The translations under genes and the position numbers were made by a program. The notes under the pieces are model-generated. The model saw only the letters and a list, made by a program, of their open reading frames with translations, did no database searches and had not been told where the DNA came from. Below, piece by piece: positions 59,769 to 64,000 of a stretch of 64,000 bases of DNA (position 1 is its first letter; each line of letters begins with the position of its first letter). The stretch comes from Perognathus longimembris pacificus (taxonomy: Eukaryota; Chordata; Mammalia; Rodentia; Heteromyidae), in NCBI RefSeq assembly GCF_023159225.1, contig NC_063161.1:118833958-118897957 (forward strand), in the 5' to 3' direction.

Positions 59769-60589
59769 CCTCAGAGAAACTCTTAAACGCTCCAAAAATC
59801 AGCTTTCTCCTCCATGAAAGGGAACAATGGAACTCGAAAATTCTCCAATTCCAGAAGGGTGCTTCTCCATAGGTTGTTGTCATAACAAGAAATAAAATTC
59901 CTAGGAAAATAGCGTCTTGAAAGCAAATCAGACTTCTCCAACTTTTTAAAATAGAAATAACCATGAGAAATTAAGAAAGTCGCTCCTGAAATCTCAGTTC
60001 ACCAGTGTCTAAATCCCACTTAACCAACCAGGATACTTTGCCATTTCTCTCACATGGAATTTGAGCCATGTGTCTCTCCAAAAGAAAGACTTCATGTAAG
60101 GACTAGAGAATGGTTTACTTGTTTAGCAATTATGAAGTAATGAAAGGTTTTCTTAATCATGGAGCTCATGTAATCTCTAGTTTTATTACAGTAGTTAAGT
60201 GATACAGAAAAGTAACAACTTCCTTCTGATCAATCATATTTAAATATGCTATTTTGACAAGCTAATATGTAAGCAAGTAACATAGCATCATAAAATCTGA
60301 TTCTACTCTCATGCATTATTTATAATAAGATAGTGAAGCATGATCTGGGTGTGCTTTATTTGCCCAAGCTTACAACCATATTGCGTATAATCAACTCTAA
60401 GTCAGTTCTCAGGACAACTCAATTCTTGTACCAAGATAGTTCATTACTAATACTAAGATGAGGTCTTATTAATATAATTTATAAAATTTTAATAATTATT
60501 TGTGGAATTCTTTTAGTTTATGAGTTAATAGAATAGGTATTGCCATCATCCTGTTTCTAACCTCAATCTATGAGTTCATAGCTAGATAG

Positions 60590-60720
60590 CTTTACTTGCT
60601 AAGTTATTTCTTTTACTTAACCCCTCTAGAACTGAGTTTTACCATCTGCCAAATAAATAGATATTCCTGTCAAAGAATACTTGGGGGTACTCCGTGAAGC
60701 ACTCAATGAAATTCAATTAC
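60590..60720 (+). repeat. MIR SINE, partial
   Basis: 'cttttacttaacccctctag', 'aactgagttttaccatctgc', 'tccgtgaagcactcaatgaa' resemble the MIR core and 3' part. Confidence 0.6.
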
Positions 60721-60784
60721 CAGTATGAAACTGAGACCCAAACTAGTAAAATGCCTTTCTAATATATCACATGTATTTCAAGTT

Positions 60785-60955
60785 TATTAAATGATTTCAC
60801 ATACATCATTTAATTTTAGTTTTACAACCTATAAGAAGGTAACATGAAAGATAGTGTCAACATCTTATAAATGAAGAAAAACAAAGTCAGAGAGGTTAAA
60901 TAACCTATGGTTGGGGTGAGCAAAAGAGCTTCTAGTATAAGAGCATCTCCTACCC
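60785..60955 (-). repeat. MIR SINE, antisense
   Basis: 'catacatcatttaattttag', 'tttacaacctataagaagg', 'aaagtcagagaggttaaata', 'acctatggttggggtgagc' follow the reversed MIR core. Confidence 0.75.
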
Positions 60956-61304
60956 TATAGAAGCACAGGGACCAATCTCTGATGAAGCATAAAGCTATCA
61001 TGTCCATCAGTGGCCCTTACGCTGTGTGCTGTCCTCAACCTGTGCAGTCTGCTTCAAATAAATGCATCACAGGCTCCTGTAACCAGCATATACAAAGTGT
61101 TTGTACTTGAATTAATCACATATCCAGGTTAAGCAGCCCTCTTTTGTATACACATAAATACTGATGATATTTAATTTTAAAAAATAATGTCCAAATTACT
61201 CAATATAGGAAAAGCTAAACAAAATTCCCAATGTTAGCCAGCCTTGTTGTGCTTCCAGGAGGTGATACATGTTAGCGTAGAGCTCTATAAGACAATCACC
61301 TTAG

Positions 61305-61385
61305 TTCAGTGGTTTTCAAACTATGGGCCAAAGATCCCTGACCTCCCTCGTATTCTAGAGTCCAAGAGCTTATCAGAAATAGGTT
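61305..61385 (+). repeat. Possible hAT/MER5-like end
   Basis: 'cagtggttttcaaactatgg' resembles the terminal repeat of MER5-type elements, but the following text is too diverged to confirm. Confidence 0.3.
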
Positions 61386-61475
61386 AATGCAGTTGTCTTA
61401 CCCGGGTATGGTAGACTCCAGGGGCATGCGTTTCCAGACTGCCATTTTCACTTTATCTTAAAACTTCTGACTTCA

Positions 61476-61680
61476 GGGCCTGGGGATATAGCCTAGTGGC
61501 AAGAGTGCCTGCCTCGGATACATGAGGCCCTAGGTTCGATTCCCCAACACCACATATACAGAAAACGGCCAGAAGCGGCGCTGTGGCTCAAGTGGCAGAG
61601 TGCTAGCCTTGAGCGGGAAGAAGCCAGGGACAGTGCTCAGGCCCTGAGTCCAAGGCCCAGGACTGGCCAAAAAAAAAAAA
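61476..61680 (+). repeat. IDL-Geo SINE, young
   Basis: 'gggcctggggatatagcc', 'tcggatacatgaggccctag', 'agaagcggcgctgtggctc', 'gagcgggaagaagccaggg', long A tail. The perfect 16-bp duplication aaaacttctgacttca lies at 61460-61475 and 61681-61696. It is nearly identical to the copies at 22065 and 19544. Confidence 0.98.
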
Positions 61681-63480
61681 AAAACTTCTGACTTCATCCA
61701 GTACGTGGACTTTCCAGGCCACCAAAGCAAAAGTCCAGATGTAAATTATTTAAGGTTATCCAACATAGAAAATAGCAAGAAGACTAATGACCATCTTTCA
61801 GCTTCTCCTGTGGTCCTTTCTTCATTGTTCCATCATCTTTTGTGCTCTAATATTCTTGAGAAAGCAATATGCTTTATTTAGTGTCTTTCAATAGCTCATG
61901 AGTTCTCTCCTGTCACATTCTGAAGTGTTGGTTGCCTAGGAAGAAAATTCTTTCTATTGCACTGAAATTGTCACGAGAAGGTGGAGCTCATTGTCTAGGT
62001 TTGGGACCCTCTCCCACCCATAATTTCATTGTGTTTTTTTTTAAACTTAGTACCTATCCTGTGCTGGGTTCTGTGCTTTGAAGCATGAGTCAATTAGAGT
62101 CTGGGCACCAGTCCTATCTAAACAGTGAGTTACAAAGCAGCATGATATCTGAAAGACATTCAACATGGAAGAGTTTTAGAAAGCTTTCATAGTAACTTTA
62201 GAGAGATACTCAATGGAAAGATAAAGAGTTAAACCAACCAAAGTGGCAGCATAGTTGCCATTACTCAAGCCTTTCTCTGCCTCATGTCAGTCAAGCACCC
62301 TGGCTCATTGCCAAAACTTTCTCCAAACAAACTGTCCTTTCTCAAAGATGGCAAAGCTAACAAAAATGGAAGGGCTGGGCTGCATATGTGCAGTCAATGA
62401 CAATTGGGGAGATTTTCTGTTGGGAATTTTCTCTCCCTCCTTTTTTAACTCCTTTTAAACTGTTTGCTTTTTACTCATTCATTCATTTTAACTCTAGGTA
62501 GTAGTTGTATTGCTAACCTGCATGTCCACACAATGTCATGATGTCATTCTGCAAGCATTGACTAATCACCCAAACGCAGGCCACTGCCCTGAGAGATACA
62601 ATAATCATATTGGATTCTGTCCCATATTGTTAATGAAAAAAATCTTGTGAATAGTTAAAGTTAGTATGTCGTTAAATGTGATGAGAAGACAGTGCTAAGA
62701 GTGATTGGGAGAGGGAGCAAGAAATTTTCTGGCTAGACATTAAGAGAGAAAATAAAATAAGACTTTAGCAACTTTTGAGTTGGGAAACACAATGTTGGTT
62801 ACTACTAGAGCAATGAGTGGGCTGGATGGGAAAAGTCAACCACTTCAGATAGAAACATATACAAGGATAGGTATAAATGTTATATATAAGTATAGGTGTT
62901 TCTGGTACTTGTCAGGTCATTGCTGAAGAGAATCAGCGGGAAGAACCAAGAGCCTTTAGGTACCACAGAAAAGAGAACAAGCAAAACTGTATGTAGAATG
63001 GGAGGGAGGGAGCCATCACCCTAAGTAGGGGCCGTAGTCTCAAAGGAGCTTTAAGGGGAAGATAACGAATTGTCTGGGACACACTGATCTGGAAAATCCC
63101 AGAGTACATGGTGCTGTGAGGATGTCAGGAATGAGAATCTGCAGCCCAAGAAAAGAGGCATGGGTCATGGGAGAGTCTCTGACAGGGTCCCAATGGCTCA
63201 TGTCTATGATAAAAAGAGCTCACCAAAGAAGAGACTTGTTGCATTATGCTTTTTCTGTTAGAGATTTCTTACAATGTACGAATTACACAACTGAGTAGCC
63301 TGATTGGGGCTTGATTTTTTTTTTAAGTCTGAATAGTGTGCTAACATAACATCTTAGACCATTTTCATAGCATGACTCAATAATGTTGCATTGACATGAA
63401 GAATTTGTACTGATGATTCCTAATATGACCCTCCTTTGGGTCATAGTTCCAAATGTTACTGTCCTATGCTTTTTTGTTCT

Positions 63481-63720
63481 TTTTTTGTTTGTTTGTTGGT
63501 CATAGGGCTTGAACTCTGGGCCTGGACACTGTCCCTGTGCTCTTCAGCTGAAGGCTAGCAATCTACCACTTTGAGCCACAGCGCCACTTCCAGTTTTCTG
63601 GTGGTTAATTGAAGATAAGAGTCTCATGGACTTTCCTGCCCAGGCTGGCTTTGAACCGAAATCCTTAGATCTCAGCCTCCTGAGTAGCTATAGGCATGAG
63701 CCACTGTGCCCCTCCCCCCG
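63481..63720 (-). repeat. B1-Geo dimeric SINE, antisense
   Basis: Reversed Geo ('gggcttgaactctgggcc', 'tgagccacagcgccacttc'), linker 'ctggtggttaattgaagat' and B1 ('caggctggctttgaacc', 'ctcctgagtagctat'). Duplicated flanks begin cctatgctttttt at 63463 and 63721. Confidence 0.93.
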
Positions 63721-64000
63721 CCTATGCTTTTTTATTCTAATTTGAGTTTTTTCATACTCAAAAAAAAATTCTGAGATTGCCAAACGTAATACATTTTTCT
63801 AAAATGTGGGAAATGGAAAAAAAAACACAAGCAAAAATTTCCCATAATGCTAACACCAGGAACTAATCACTGTTGCTCAATGTTTTCTTCCCATATGGAC
63901 GAGAGTACATATAGACATGCACACATATACATGCAAAAAATGGACATTATTGTATAGATCACCCAGGAGCACACAAATTTAATATTGTGGGTTGTATATT

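Larger units (their letters stand above)
1..64000 (+). other. ADAMTSL1: ADAMTSL1 gene, internal part only
   Basis: Five exons on the + strand, each bounded by AG and GT, splice in frame into about 203 codons. The result matches ADAMTS-like 1 (punctin-1) as I remember it and fits ADAMTSL3, its nearest paralogue, clearly less well (for example TVVAIPYGSR and FQKFPDKEILRMAGPL). The protein is secreted and sits in the extracellular matrix. It keeps the ancillary domains of ADAMTS proteases but has no metalloprotease domain. The window covers the end of the cysteine-rich domain, the spacer and most of thrombospondin repeat 2. Signal peptide, first thrombospondin repeat, later repeats, Ig-like domains and the promoter are absent. 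Introns of 3 to 26 kb fit a very large gene. Confidence 0.93.
53545..64000 (+). other. ADAMTSL1: ADAMTSL1 intron, 5' part (>10.4 kb)
   Basis: No acceptor plus coding text matching the next expected residues (SDGYKQIMPYDL in the human protein) is visible, so the exon lies beyond the window. The stretch holds IDL-Geo, B1, B1-Geo, MIR and short L1 elements. I see nothing nameable in 53600-54790, 55020-56060, 56170-57230, 57880-59340, 59790-60580 or 61700-63450. Confidence 0.8.

Noticed and set aside
53545..64000. Next ADAMTSL1 exon
   Set aside because: I looked for coding text for the residues expected after DPCPA and for a phase-2 acceptor and found none, so it lies downstream.
1..64000. CRISPR array, prokaryotic operon or viral system
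   Set aside because: No regularly spaced repeats with unique spacers, no dense gene order and no bacterial or viral protein features. The repeats are eukaryotic SINEs, LINEs and microsatellites.

Overview
The window is ordinary mammalian nuclear DNA: AT-rich, few and short open frames, GT-AG introns, and dense interspersed repeats. Its SINEs point to a rodent. The commonest is a dimer with an ID-like (tRNA-Ala-type) left half and a right half matching what I know as IDL-Geo, described from the Geomyoidea (kangaroo rats, pocket mice, pocket gophers). A geomyoid rodent is therefore the best guess. No bacterial or viral gene, RNA gene or CRISPR array is visible.

One gene accounts for all convincing coding sequence: ADAMTSL1 (punctin-1), a secreted extracellular-matrix glycoprotein related to ADAMTS proteases but lacking the protease domain. 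It runs on the + strand. Five internal exons are present (8014-8140, 33941-34015, 37365-37522, 49355-49466, 53406-53544). Their phases join perfectly (0/1, 1/1, 1/0, 0/1, 1/2) into 203 codons plus 2 nt with no stop. They encode the end of the cysteine-rich domain, the spacer and most of the second thrombospondin type 1 repeat. The first exons and all exons after 53544 lie outside the window.

Layout: 1-8013 is intron with a few old repeats. The intron 8141-33940 is repeat-rich. It holds an old antisense L1 interrupted by an 8.1-kb nearly full-length antisense L1 (15840-23959) with target-site duplications, decayed ORF1 and ORF2, a GC-rich 5' region with two diverged ~240-bp repeat units, and three nested IDL-Geo SINEs. 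At its 3' end L1 insertions reach to about 15 bp from the next exon's splice acceptor. The intron 34016-37364 is mostly unique. The intron 37523-49354 carries old L1, MIR, L2 and MER5-like pieces. 49467-53405 and 53545-64000 carry IDL-Geo, B1, B1-Geo and MIR copies.

The most useful observations are the L1 insertions at the acceptor of the exon at 33941, two dimeric SINE families that share one right-hand module, the repeated units in the L1 5' region, and a 1.2-kb unexplained segment within the L1. I found no undescribed multi-gene system.
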